A stretch of DNA of 5,068 nucleotides from Actinoplanes liguriensis (GTDB lineage: Bacteria > Actinomycetota > Actinomycetes > Mycobacteriales > Micromonosporaceae): positions 1 to 5,068 of the forward strand of contig KL571438.1 of the NCBI GenBank assembly GCA_000715855.1. The letters run 5' to 3'. A program made the translations under genes and the position numbers. Below are positions 1-5,068 of the stretch, piece after piece. Positions within the stretch are counted from its first letter, which is position 1, and every line of letters begins with the position of its first letter. The notes beneath the pieces are model-generated. The model was given only the letters and a program-made list of their open reading frames with translations. It was not told where the DNA came from and did no database searches.

Positions 1-142
1 GGAAGGGTCGATGACCGTGCATGCCCGGGTGGTCAACGTGGTCGAATCACCCGGGCAGCAGGAGCTCGGTCTGCAGTTCCTGGTCACCGACGACGCCATG
101 GCGCAGCGGCTGGTGGCCTTCGCCGAGCAGATGGTCGGTTAG
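1..142 (+). CDS. C-terminal fragment of a PilZ-domain-like protein (partial, 5' end outside window)
   Basis: The frame is open from base 2 and gives 46 residues before the TAG stop at 140-142. The visible part contains VHARVVNVVES, then ELGLQFLVTDD, then a helix-like end RLVAFAEQMVG. A beta strand, a 'LG-QF' strand and a closing amphipathic helix with R-L-x-x-F is the pattern at the end of PilZ domains, which bind cyclic di-GMP and control motility, polysaccharide or other second-messenger outputs. The RxxxR and D/NxSxxG ligand motifs that would prove this lie upstream of the window, so binding cannot be judged. Third codon positions are strongly G/C, which supports real coding. An internal ATG at 11-13 is more likely an internal methionine than a start. 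The gene converges on the peptidase gene, with only 19 bases between the two stop codons. The family call is a moderate-confidence inference from a short tail. Confidence 0.5.
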   Translation, partial: EGSMTVHARVVNVVESPGQQELGLQFLVTDDAMAQRLVAFAEQMVG

Positions 143-161
143 GTGGTACGGCCTTCCGGCC

Positions 162-1712
162 TCAGCGGCGCGGGAAGGCGCGTGCCGGAGTGCTCAGCGC
201 CTTCGCCGCGGCCGCCGTGGGCGCCTTGACGGTCCAGTCCGGGTGGCCCGGCATGGGCGGCGTCGTGGTGCCGTAGAGCCAGTCGTTCAGGAAGCCACGC
301 AGGTTCTGGTGGGAGACCTTCGAGGCTAGTGCGATGAAGTCCTGCGTCGAGGCGGTCCGCCCGCGGTTCTGCGCGACCCAGGCCCGCTCCACCGCGTCGA
401 ACGCCTTGGCGCCGATCTTCTGCCGCAGGGCGTAGAGGACGAGCGCGCCGCCGTCGTACACGTTGGCGTTGAAGACGTCCCAGATCGAGTCGCTCTTCAG
501 CGGGTGCGCGACCGGGCCGTACTTCGTCCGGTACAGATCACCCTTGGCGTAGACCGCCTTGAAGTACGACTCCAGGTCCGTCGCGCCGGTGTAGTCCTGG
601 AACTGGCCGTGCTCGTCGGCGTACGCCAGCTCGTACCAGGTGGCGTGGCCCTCGCTCTGCCAGACGTCGCTCCACTGGTTCGGCGCCACGCTGTCGCCGA
701 ACCACATGTGGGCCAGCTCGTGCGCCATGATCGGGTCGAGGATGAACTTCGGCGCGGCGAACAGGCCCGTGTCGTACAGGGAAATGGTCTGGGTCTCGAG
801 GGCGAAGCCCAGATCGGTGTCGATGACAAGTGAACCGTAGTTCTCAAACGGGTACTTCCCGACCTTGCTCACCATCCAGGCCAGCTGGGACCGCTCGACA
901 TCGGCCTTGGGCAGCAGGTCCGCGGCGAGCCGGGTGGGCACCACGTCGCGGATCGGGACGCCACCGACCGAGGGCCGGCGCTGGACCGTGAAGTCACCGA
1001 CGGCGAGCTGGATCAGCTCGCTGGCCATCGGCTTCGACTCGCGGTAGACCGAGGTCACCGCGCCGCCGCGGGACCGGTCGCCGATGTGCACGCCGTTCGC
1101 GACCGCGGTCCAGCCGGCCGGGCGGGTCATCGAGATCGTGTAGGTCGCCATGTCCCGCGGGTGGTCGTTGCTCGGGAACAGCTGGTGCGACTGGTTCGGC
1201 TGGCCGGCCATGATCGTGCCGTCCACGGTGGTCACGAAGCCGGCGGGTGAATCCGCGTTCGCAGGGATCGGCGTCGCGGTGAAACCGCTGACCGTGACCC
1301 GGAAGCGCTTGCCCTTCGCCAGGTAGCGGCTGGGCGTGACGACCAGCTCGTCGCCGGAGCGGCTGAACGTGGCCGGGCGGCCGTTCACCGACACCTTGCC
1401 GACGGACGGGCCGCCGAAGTCGAGGTCGAAGCGGGACAGGTTCTGCGTGGCGACCGCGGTGATCGTCACGTCGCCGGTGACCGTCTGCTTCGGGTCCTTC
1501 TCCGGGTAACGGATCTTGAGGTCGTAGTCCTGCACGTCGTATCCGCCGTTGCCGAGCAGCGGGTACAGCCGGTCACCGAGACCGGCGGCGCCTGGGCTCG
1601 CATGGTGGGTGCCGGCATAGGCGGGAGCGCTCAGGCCGGCCACCACGATCAGCGCGGTGGCGCCGGCCGCGAGCAGCCCCGAGAGACGTTTTTCGGTGTG
1701 AAAGTCGCTCAT
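162..1712 (-). CDS. Secreted M1-family zinc metallopeptidase (aminopeptidase-like)
   Basis: A 516-residue protein from the ATG at 1712-1710 to TGA at 164-162. It begins with a Sec signal peptide: MSDFHTEKR, a hydrophobic core at residues 10-27, and an AYA cleavage site near residue 33. The N-terminal beta domain (about 50-250) is followed by the gluzincin catalytic domain. Zinc ligands are H331 and H335 of HELAH plus E354, exactly 18 residues later (HExxH-x18-E). E332 is the catalytic base. ALETQT (E306) replaces the GAMEN motif that holds the substrate N-terminus, and Y419 in VYDGGA sits 65 residues after the third ligand, where the transition-state tyrosine is expected. The family removes N-terminal amino acids from peptides; here it would act outside the cell. 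The protein ends soon after the catalytic domain, without the long C-terminal helical domain of PepN. An in-frame ATG at 1793 would add 27 Ala/Gly-rich residues before the signal peptide, so I prefer 1712, although neither start has a good Shine-Dalgarno sequence. Specificity is not determined. Confidence 0.93.
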   Translation of the reverse strand: MSDFHTEKRLSGLLAAGATALIVVAGLSAPAYAGTHHASPGAAGLGDRLYPLLGNGGYDVQDYDLKIRYPEKDPKQTVTGDVTITAVATQNLSRFDLDFGGPSVGKVSVNGRPATFSRSGDELVVTPSRYLAKGKRFRVTVSGFTATPIPANADSPAGFVTTVDGTIMAGQPNQSHQLFPSNDHPRDMATYTISMTRPAGWTAVANGVHIGDRSRGGAVTSVYRESKPMASELIQLAVGDFTVQRRPSVGGVPIRDVVPTRLAADLLPKADVERSQLAWMVSKVGKYPFENYGSLVIDTDLGFALETQTISLYDTGLFAAPKFILDPIMAHELAHMWFGDSVAPNQWSDVWQSEGHATWYELAYADEHGQFQDYTGATDLESYFKAVYAKGDLYRTKYGPVAHPLKSDSIWDVFNANVYDGGALVLYALRQKIGAKAFDAVERAWVAQNRGRTASTQDFIALASKVSHQNLRGFLNDWLYGTTTPPMPGHPDWTVKAPTAAAAKALSTPARAFPRR

Positions 1713-1818
1713 GGCGGCCGACGCTACGCCGACCACTGTGGACGCGCAGCCCCCCGCGGGTTCCCGGCCGCCGACGGAGCCATTCGCCTGCATCTCTTTG
1801 CATATTGACGGGAAGCTC

Positions 1819-1847
1819 TTTCAAGACATGCAAGAACTTGCTACCTT
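1819..1847 (+). promoter_or_regulatory. Candidate amylase promoter (TTTCAA ... TACCTT)
   Basis: A -10-like hexamer TACCTT (1842-1847) fits the actinobacterial TAnnnT pattern. A weak -35-like TTTCAA (1819-1824) lies 17 bases upstream. Transcription would begin around 1853-1856, leaving a leader of roughly 75 bases before the GTG start. The -35 match is poor, which would suit an activated or derepressed promoter. A separate TTGACG at 1805-1810 is a better -35 on its own but has no suitably spaced -10. Confidence 0.4.
1830..1841. promoter_or_regulatory. Palindromic operator candidate GCAAG-AA-CTTGC (MalR/LacI-family-like)
   Basis: The two 5-base arms are perfect inverted repeats around a 2-base centre. 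The site fills the end of the -35/-10 spacer and abuts the TACCTT hexamer, the classic position for a repressor that blocks RNA polymerase. From memory, maltose regulators of the LacI family in Streptomyces and Actinoplanes recognise TTGCA/CTTGC-type repeats in amylase promoters. Assigning this site to such a regulator is inference; no regulator gene of that family is in the window. Confidence 0.5.
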
Positions 1848-1863
1848 CCGTTCACACATGAAC

Positions 1864-1877
1864 GCCGGATTTCCGGC
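1864..1877. repeat. Perfect inverted repeat GCCGGA-TT-TCCGGC in the amylase leader
   Basis: Six-base arms flank a 2-base centre, 52 bases upstream of the amylase start and just downstream of the predicted transcription start. As RNA it could form a small 5-bp hairpin with a 4-base loop; as DNA it could be a second dimer-binding site. Its role is unknown, and a repeat of this size can arise by chance in GC-rich DNA. Confidence 0.35.
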
Positions 1878-1916
1878 CTGTCACGCTCCTGCTCCAGCGC
1901 CGTCCCCCTTGCCCCT

Positions 1917-1921
1917 GGAGG
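1917..1921 (+). promoter_or_regulatory. Strong Shine-Dalgarno GGAGG for the amylase GTG start
   Basis: GGAGG lies 7 bases before the GTG at 1929-1931, ideal spacing. It fixes the unusual GTG start, which is also the one that gives a clean signal peptide. Confidence 0.85.
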
Positions 1922-1928
1922 CTTCGCC

Positions 1929-4538
1929 GTGCCCAGATTCCTCCGAAGAGTGCTGGCCGCGCTCTGCGTGCTCCCCCTGTTGGTGCTGGACGCACCGGCA
2001 GCGCGCGCGGCCAACTCGGTGACCGTCTACTACAGACCGGCCACGTCCTGGACCACCGTCAACATCCACTACGCGCCGACCGGCGGCTCGTGGACCACGG
2101 CGCCGGGCGTGGCGATGACCGCAAGCTCTTGCAGCGGCTGGTACCAGAAGAGCGTCGACCTCGGCACCGCCGCCGGAATGCAGGTCGTCTTCAACAACGG
2201 CTCCGGAACGTGGGACAACAACGCGGGCAAGAACTATTCCCTGGGTACGGGGGTGAGCACGGTCAATGCCGGTGTCGTCACCGCGAACGCCACCGGCCCG
2301 TGCGTCACCGCGCCCGCCGACACCACCGCGCCGAGCGCCCCTGCCGGTCTCACCGCGACCGCCGTGAACACCACGGTCACGCTCGCCTGGACCGCCTCGG
2401 CCGACGACGTGGGCGTGGTCGGGTACCAGGTCAGCCGGGGCGCGACGACGCTGTCCAGCTCGACGAACGCGTATGCCGACCGCGGGCTCACGGCGAAGAC
2501 CTCGTACACGTACACCGTGAAAGCTCTTGATGCCGCGGGCAACGTCTCGGCGGCGAGCGCGCCGGCGACGGTGACCACCGGTGAGGCCGCGCCGGTCACG
2601 CAGGGCGAGATGCTCGGCGGGGACCCGCGCAAGGACAGCATCTACTTCGTGCTGACCGCACGCTTCTACGACGGTGACACCGGCAACGACCGCGGTGGGA
2701 GCCAGAACGTGGCGTCCGGGAACGCGGCGAACGCCGACCCGATGTTCCGTGGCGACTTCAAGGGCCTCGTCGACAAGCTCGACTACATCAAGGCGCTCGG
2801 CTTCTCGGCCCTCTGGATCACGCCGGTGGTGATGAACCGTTCGGATTACGACTACCACGGTTACCACGGCTGGGACTTCTACCGGGTCGACCCGCGACTG
2901 GAGTCGACCGGCGCGTCCTACCAGAATCTGATCGACGCGGCGCACGCCAAGGGCCTGAAGATCTACCAGGACGTGGTCTACAACCACAGCTCGCGGTGGG
3001 GCGCCAACGGGCTCTACACCCCGACCGTGTACGGCGTCCGGGACAGCCAGTGGAGCTGGTACTACCAGGAGAAGGTGGCCGGCAAGGAGTACGACCCGCT
3101 GGCGGAGAACAGCGCCGGATACCCGTACAACGGCGACCTGTGGAGCAGCACGGCGACGACCGCGAGCACCTGCCCGAACTACGGGACCCCGACCGGAGCG
3201 AAGAGCAAGGAGGGGTACACGCTCTACAACTGCCAGTGGCCGTCGCCGACCGCGTCGATGTTCCCGTCGGCCCTCTATCACCAGTGCTGGATCGGGAACT
3301 GGGAGGGCGAGGACTCACGGTCCTGCTGGCTGCACGAGGACCTCGCGGACTTCAACACCGAGAACGCCACGGTGCAGAAATACCTGATCGACGCGTACAA
3401 CAAATATATCGACATGGGTGTGGACGGGTTCCGCATCGACACCGCGGTGCACATTCCCCGCGTCACCTGGAATCGCCGGTTCCTGCCGGCGCTGCACGAT
3501 CACCTGGTGCAGAAGTACGGCGCGGCGAAGGCCGACGACTTCTACGTCTTCGGCGAGGTCGCCGCGTTCGTCAACGACAAGTGGAACCGCGGATCGGTCA
3601 ACCACTCGGCCCAGTTCTACACCTGGAAAGAACGCAAGACCTACTCGGACGACGACGTCGCCGCGGCTCTCGAGCAATTCGACTACGAAAACAATTTGGG
3701 TACGGGCAATCAGCCGACCAGCACGAACGCGTTCCTGAACGGCAACACCTACCACGCGCCGGACCACAGCCAGTTCTCCGGCATGAACATCATCGACATG
3801 CGCATGCACATGAACTTCAGTGACGCGCAGAACGCGTTCAACAACGGCAAGGACTCGGACGACTCGGTCAACGACGCCACGTACAACACGGTGTACGTGG
3901 ACTCCCACGACTACGGGCCGAACAAGTCCTCGACGCGGTATTCCGGCGGCACCGACGCGTGGGCCGAGAACATGTCGCTGATGTGGACGTTCCGCGGGAT
4001 CCCGACGCTGTACTACGGGTCGGAGATCGAGTTCCAGGCCGGCAAGCAGATCGACTGCGGGCCGACGTGCCCGCTCGCGACGACCGGCCGCGCGTACTAC
4101 GGCGACAAGATCAGCGGCACGGTCACCGCCGGCGACTTCGGGGTGGTCTCGTCGGCGTCCGGCAACGTGGCGACCACACTGTCCCAGCCGCTGGTCAAGC
4201 ACCTGCAGCGCCTCAACCAGATCCGCCGCGCGGTGCCCGCCCTGCAGATGGGCCAGTACTCGACCGACGGCGTCTCCGGGAGCATGGCCTACAAGCGCCG
4301 CTACACCTCCGGGAGCGTGGACAGCTTCGCGCTGATCACGGTCTCCGGCGGGGCGACCTTCACCGGCATCCCGAACGGCACCTACGTCGACGCGGTCACC
4401 GGCGCCAAGCAGGTCGTCACCGGCGGTTCGCTGACGGTCTCGCTGAGCGCCAAGGGCAACCTGCGGGTCTACGTCCTCGACCAGACCGGGAACCCCGCCC
4501 CGGGCAAGGTCGGCTCGGACACGACCTACCTGAAGTAA
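1929..4538 (+). CDS. Secreted multidomain alpha-amylase: CBM25 - FnIII - GH13
   Basis: An 869-residue exported protein that should cleave alpha-1,4 bonds in starch and maltodextrins outside the cell. A Sec signal peptide (MPRFLRRVL, hydrophobic core to residue 20) has an ARA cleavage site near residue 27. Residues 30-118 look like a CBM25 starch-binding module (VTVYYRP, IHYAP, GGSWTTAPG, GTWDNNAGKNY). Residues 131-217 form a fibronectin type III domain (TAPSAPAGLTAT to TYTVKALDAAGNVS). The GH13 barrel starts near 236 (DSIYFVLTARFYDGD). Its motifs are region I DVVYNH (348-353), region II GFRIDTAVH with nucleophile D504, region III FGEV with acid/base E543, and region IV VDSHD with D661. Domain B is long and has Cys 415, 435, 453 and 466; C710 and C714 come later. 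A beta C domain follows (about 775-852), then a short tail ending TYLK. It is complete, with no frameshift, and appears to be monocistronic between its own promoter region and a strong terminator. Alpha-amylase is the best call, but maltooligosaccharide-forming or pullulan-cleaving specificity cannot be excluded. Confidence 0.95.
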   Translation: MPRFLRRVLAALCVLPLLVLDAPAARAANSVTVYYRPATSWTTVNIHYAPTGGSWTTAPGVAMTASSCSGWYQKSVDLGTAAGMQVVFNNGSGTWDNNAGKNYSLGTGVSTVNAGVVTANATGPCVTAPADTTAPSAPAGLTATAVNTTVTLAWTASADDVGVVGYQVSRGATTLSSSTNAYADRGLTAKTSYTYTVKALDAAGNVSAASAPATVTTGEAAPVTQGEMLGGDPRKDSIYFVLTARFYDGDTGNDRGGSQNVASGNAANADPMFRGDFKGLVDKLDYIKALGFSALWITPVVMNRSDYDYHGYHGWDFYRVDPRLESTGASYQNLIDAAHAKGLKIYQDVVYNHSSRWGANGLYTPTVYGVRDSQWSWYYQEKVAGKEYDPLAENSAGYPYNGDLWSSTATTASTCPNYGTPTGAKSKEGYTLYNCQWPSPTASMFPSALYHQCWIGNWEGEDSRSCWLHEDLADFNTENATVQKYLIDAYNKYIDMGVDGFRIDTAVHIPRVTWNRRFLPALHDHLVQKYGAAKADDFYVFGEVAAFVNDKWNRGSVNHSAQFYTWKERKTYSDDDVAAALEQFDYENNLGTGNQPTSTNAFLNGNTYHAPDHSQFSGMNIIDMRMHMNFSDAQNAFNNGKDSDDSVNDATYNTVYVDSHDYGPNKSSTRYSGGTDAWAENMSLMWTFRGIPTLYYGSEIEFQAGKQIDCGPTCPLATTGRAYYGDKISGTVTAGDFGVVSSASGNVATTLSQPLVKHLQRLNQIRRAVPALQMGQYSTDGVSGSMAYKRRYTSGSVDSFALITVSGGATFTGIPNGTYVDAVTGAKQVVTGGSLTVSLSAKGNLRVYVLDQTGNPAPGKVGSDTTYLK

Positions 4539-4552
4539 ATCGCGGTTCGCGG

Positions 4553-4584
4553 ACGAGGCCCGGCGGTCGACCGCCGGGCCTCGT
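4553..4584. terminator. Perfect 32-bp palindrome, probable bidirectional intrinsic terminator
   Basis: The sequence from ACGAGGCCCGGCGG to its exact complement forms a 14-bp, almost entirely G:C stem around a TCGA loop, starting 14 bases after the amylase TAA. There is no U-tract, which is common for actinobacterial hairpin terminators. It sits between convergent genes (amylase from the left, TetR-type regulator from the right), so it can stop transcription from both sides. Confidence 0.85.
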
Positions 4585-4720
4585 GGCGATCAGGCGCGGC
4601 GCAGACGAACGGCGCCGCCCACGCCCAGGGTCATCGCGTTCCCGTCCATCCCGGCCGGTTCAGCCGGCCCGACGACGCCGCGGAGATCTCGGCACTGCCC
4701 GGGGACCGCCACGCGGAGCC
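4585..4720. other. Intergenic stretch between terminator and TetR gene
   Basis: No confident gene is seen in these 136 bases. They hold a small hairpin, GGCCGG-TTCAG-CCGGCC (4653-4669), and a short minus-strand frame (4590-4649) described separately. The hairpin may be a weak terminator for the TetR gene transcript. Confidence 0.5.
4590..4649 (-). CDS. Possible 19-residue micro-ORF or remnant of a gene end (uncertain)
   Basis: The minus-strand frame from ATG at 4649-4647 to TGA at 4592-4590 reads MDGNAMTLGVGGAVRLRRA. Most codons end in G or C, and the frame stays open further upstream (GPAEPAG before the Met), running back into the end of the TetR-type gene. No Shine-Dalgarno sequence is visible before the ATG. 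It could be a genuine small peptide 71 bases downstream of the TetR stop, the worn tail of a lost gene, or chance in GC-rich DNA. I do not recognise the peptide and assign no function. Confidence 0.2.
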   Translation of the reverse strand: MDGNAMTLGVGGAVRLRRA

Positions 4721-5068
4721 TCAGCCCGGCGAGTGATCGGCCAGGCGGTTGAGCCACTCCAGCAGCAGGGTCCGCTCGCCGGGGCTGAGCGGGGCGCTCT
4801 CATCCTGTTCGAGCGTCGCGCGCAGCGCCATGGCGCTGACAGCCGCGCCGCCGGCGGGGGCCTCGGCGGCGTCCGTGGTCAGCGTCCGCAGGACCATGTC
4901 GCGGGCGGCGTCGGCCACCGCCCGGTCGCGCTCGGCGGCGGGTTCGCTGATCAGCGTGAGAGTGGTGCCGACCCCGGCGCTGTGCATGAGCTCCGCGGCG
5001 CGCTCCACGCTCATCCGCAGCCGCCCGGCCGCCGCCGCCCGGGTGACCATGTGCCGCAGGCCCTCGGC
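4721..5068 (-). CDS. TetR-family transcriptional regulator, C-terminal part (partial, 5' end outside window)
   Basis: The last 115 residues and the TGA at 4723-4721 are present; the frame stays open through the right edge (AEGLRHM before MVTRAAAAGRLR), so the methionine at 5050 is internal and not the start. The text is all-helical and Ala/Arg/Leu-rich: an 'AAAAGRLR' helix, 'VERAAELMHSAGVGTTLTLIS', 'AVADAARDMVLRTLTTD', then a loop and 'LSPGERTLLLEWLNRLA' at the end. This is typical of the ligand-binding and dimerisation half of TetR repressors, which are usually 190-220 residues long. The N-terminal helix-turn-helix is outside the window, so the family call rests on the C-terminal style alone. 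Its target and ligand are unknown. It converges on the amylase gene and is separated from it by the palindromic terminator, so it is not in an operon with it. Confidence 0.65.
   Translation of the reverse strand, partial: AEGLRHMVTRAAAAGRLRMSVERAAELMHSAGVGTTLTLISEPAAERDRAVADAARDMVLRTLTTDAAEAPAGGAAVSAMALRATLEQDESAPLSPGERTLLLEWLNRLADHSPG

Larger units (their letters stand above)
1797..1860. promoter_or_regulatory. AT-richer control core between divergent peptidase and amylase genes
   Basis: By hand count these 64 bases are about 44% G+C, clearly lower than the flanking genes. They contain clustered TTGCA-type half-sites: TTGCA at 1798-1802, CAAGA at 1822-1826 and 1831-1835 (9 bases apart), TGCAA at 1829-1833 and CTTGC at 1837-1841. 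This is the only stretch of the 216-base gap that looks like bacterial promoter DNA. Because the flanking genes are divergent it should serve both of them. I find a plausible promoter for the amylase direction but no convincing -35/-10 pair for the peptidase direction. Confidence 0.6.

Noticed and set aside
150..161. GGCC-TTCC-GGCC inverted repeat between the PilZ-like fragment and the peptidase stop, considered as a terminator
   Set aside because: A 4-bp stem is too short to support a terminator call in GC-rich DNA.
21..329. 102-codon plus-strand frame at the left edge
   Set aside because: A different frame from the PilZ-like tail; it runs into the antisense of the peptidase and gives Trp/Arg/Ser-rich noise.
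1713..1793. Upstream ATG start for the M1 peptidase at 1793
   Set aside because: It adds 27 Ala/Gly-rich residues ahead of an otherwise ideal signal peptide and has no properly spaced Shine-Dalgarno. It also places the coding start close to the amylase control core.
1805..1810. TTGACG as the amylase -35 element
   Set aside because: At 16-18 bases downstream only CATGCA, ATGCAA or TGCAAG are found, none of which resembles a -10 hexamer.
1881..3281. Long 466-codon minus-strand open frame opposite the amylase
   Set aside because: It mirrors the amylase codons in GC-rich DNA, reads as Arg/Val/Gly-rich text without any domain, and overlaps a gene with complete catalytic motifs.
2996..3823. 275-codon plus-strand frame inside the amylase
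   Set aside because: An alternate frame of the amylase gene, Arg/Pro/Gly-rich. The amylase frame here carries the conserved GH13 regions and is uninterrupted.
3315..4202. 295-codon minus-strand open frame opposite the amylase
   Set aside because: Same shadow effect: low-complexity Val/Arg-rich translation with no recognisable motif or ribosome-binding site.

Overview
The window is high-GC DNA with coding frames whose third positions are almost all G or C. It contains a GTG start with a strong GGAGG ribosome-binding site, Sec-type secreted proteins and a TetR-type regulator. This points to a filamentous or soil actinobacterium. Micromonosporaceae (for example Actinoplanes) or Streptomyces-like hosts are my best guess, from general style and not from any search.

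Layout, left to right: (1) bases 1-142, plus strand, the C-terminal end of a protein resembling a PilZ (c-di-GMP-binding) domain; (2) bases 162-1712, minus strand, a complete secreted M1-family zinc metallopeptidase (gluzincin, aminopeptidase-like), tail to tail with the PilZ fragment; (3) bases 1713-1928, a divergent intergenic region with an AT-richer core holding a GCAAG-AA-CTTGC palindrome directly beside a TACCTT -10-like hexamer; (4) bases 1929-4538, plus strand, a complete secreted multidomain alpha-amylase (signal peptide, CBM25-like starch-binding module, fibronectin type III domain, GH13 catalytic domain with its all-beta C domain); (5) bases 4553-4584, a perfect 32-bp palindrome that should work as a terminator, probably in both directions; (6) bases 4585-4720, mostly non-coding, with one weak 19-residue minus-strand frame; (7) bases 4721-5068, minus strand, the C-terminal half of a TetR-family regulator running off the right edge.

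The two complete genes are divergent and both encode exported hydrolases, one acting on starch and one on peptides. Together they fit extracellular polymer scavenging. The intergenic palindrome resembles what I recall of LacI-family maltose-regulator (MalR-type) sites in actinobacterial amylase promoters, so the amylase is probably induced by maltodextrin. Whether the peptidase shares that control cannot be decided from sequence alone. I see no mobile element, CRISPR array, RNA gene or clearly new multi-gene system. The most interesting points are the shared control region, the variant GH13 motifs, the Cys-rich insertion in the amylase, and the possible micro-ORF near 4620.
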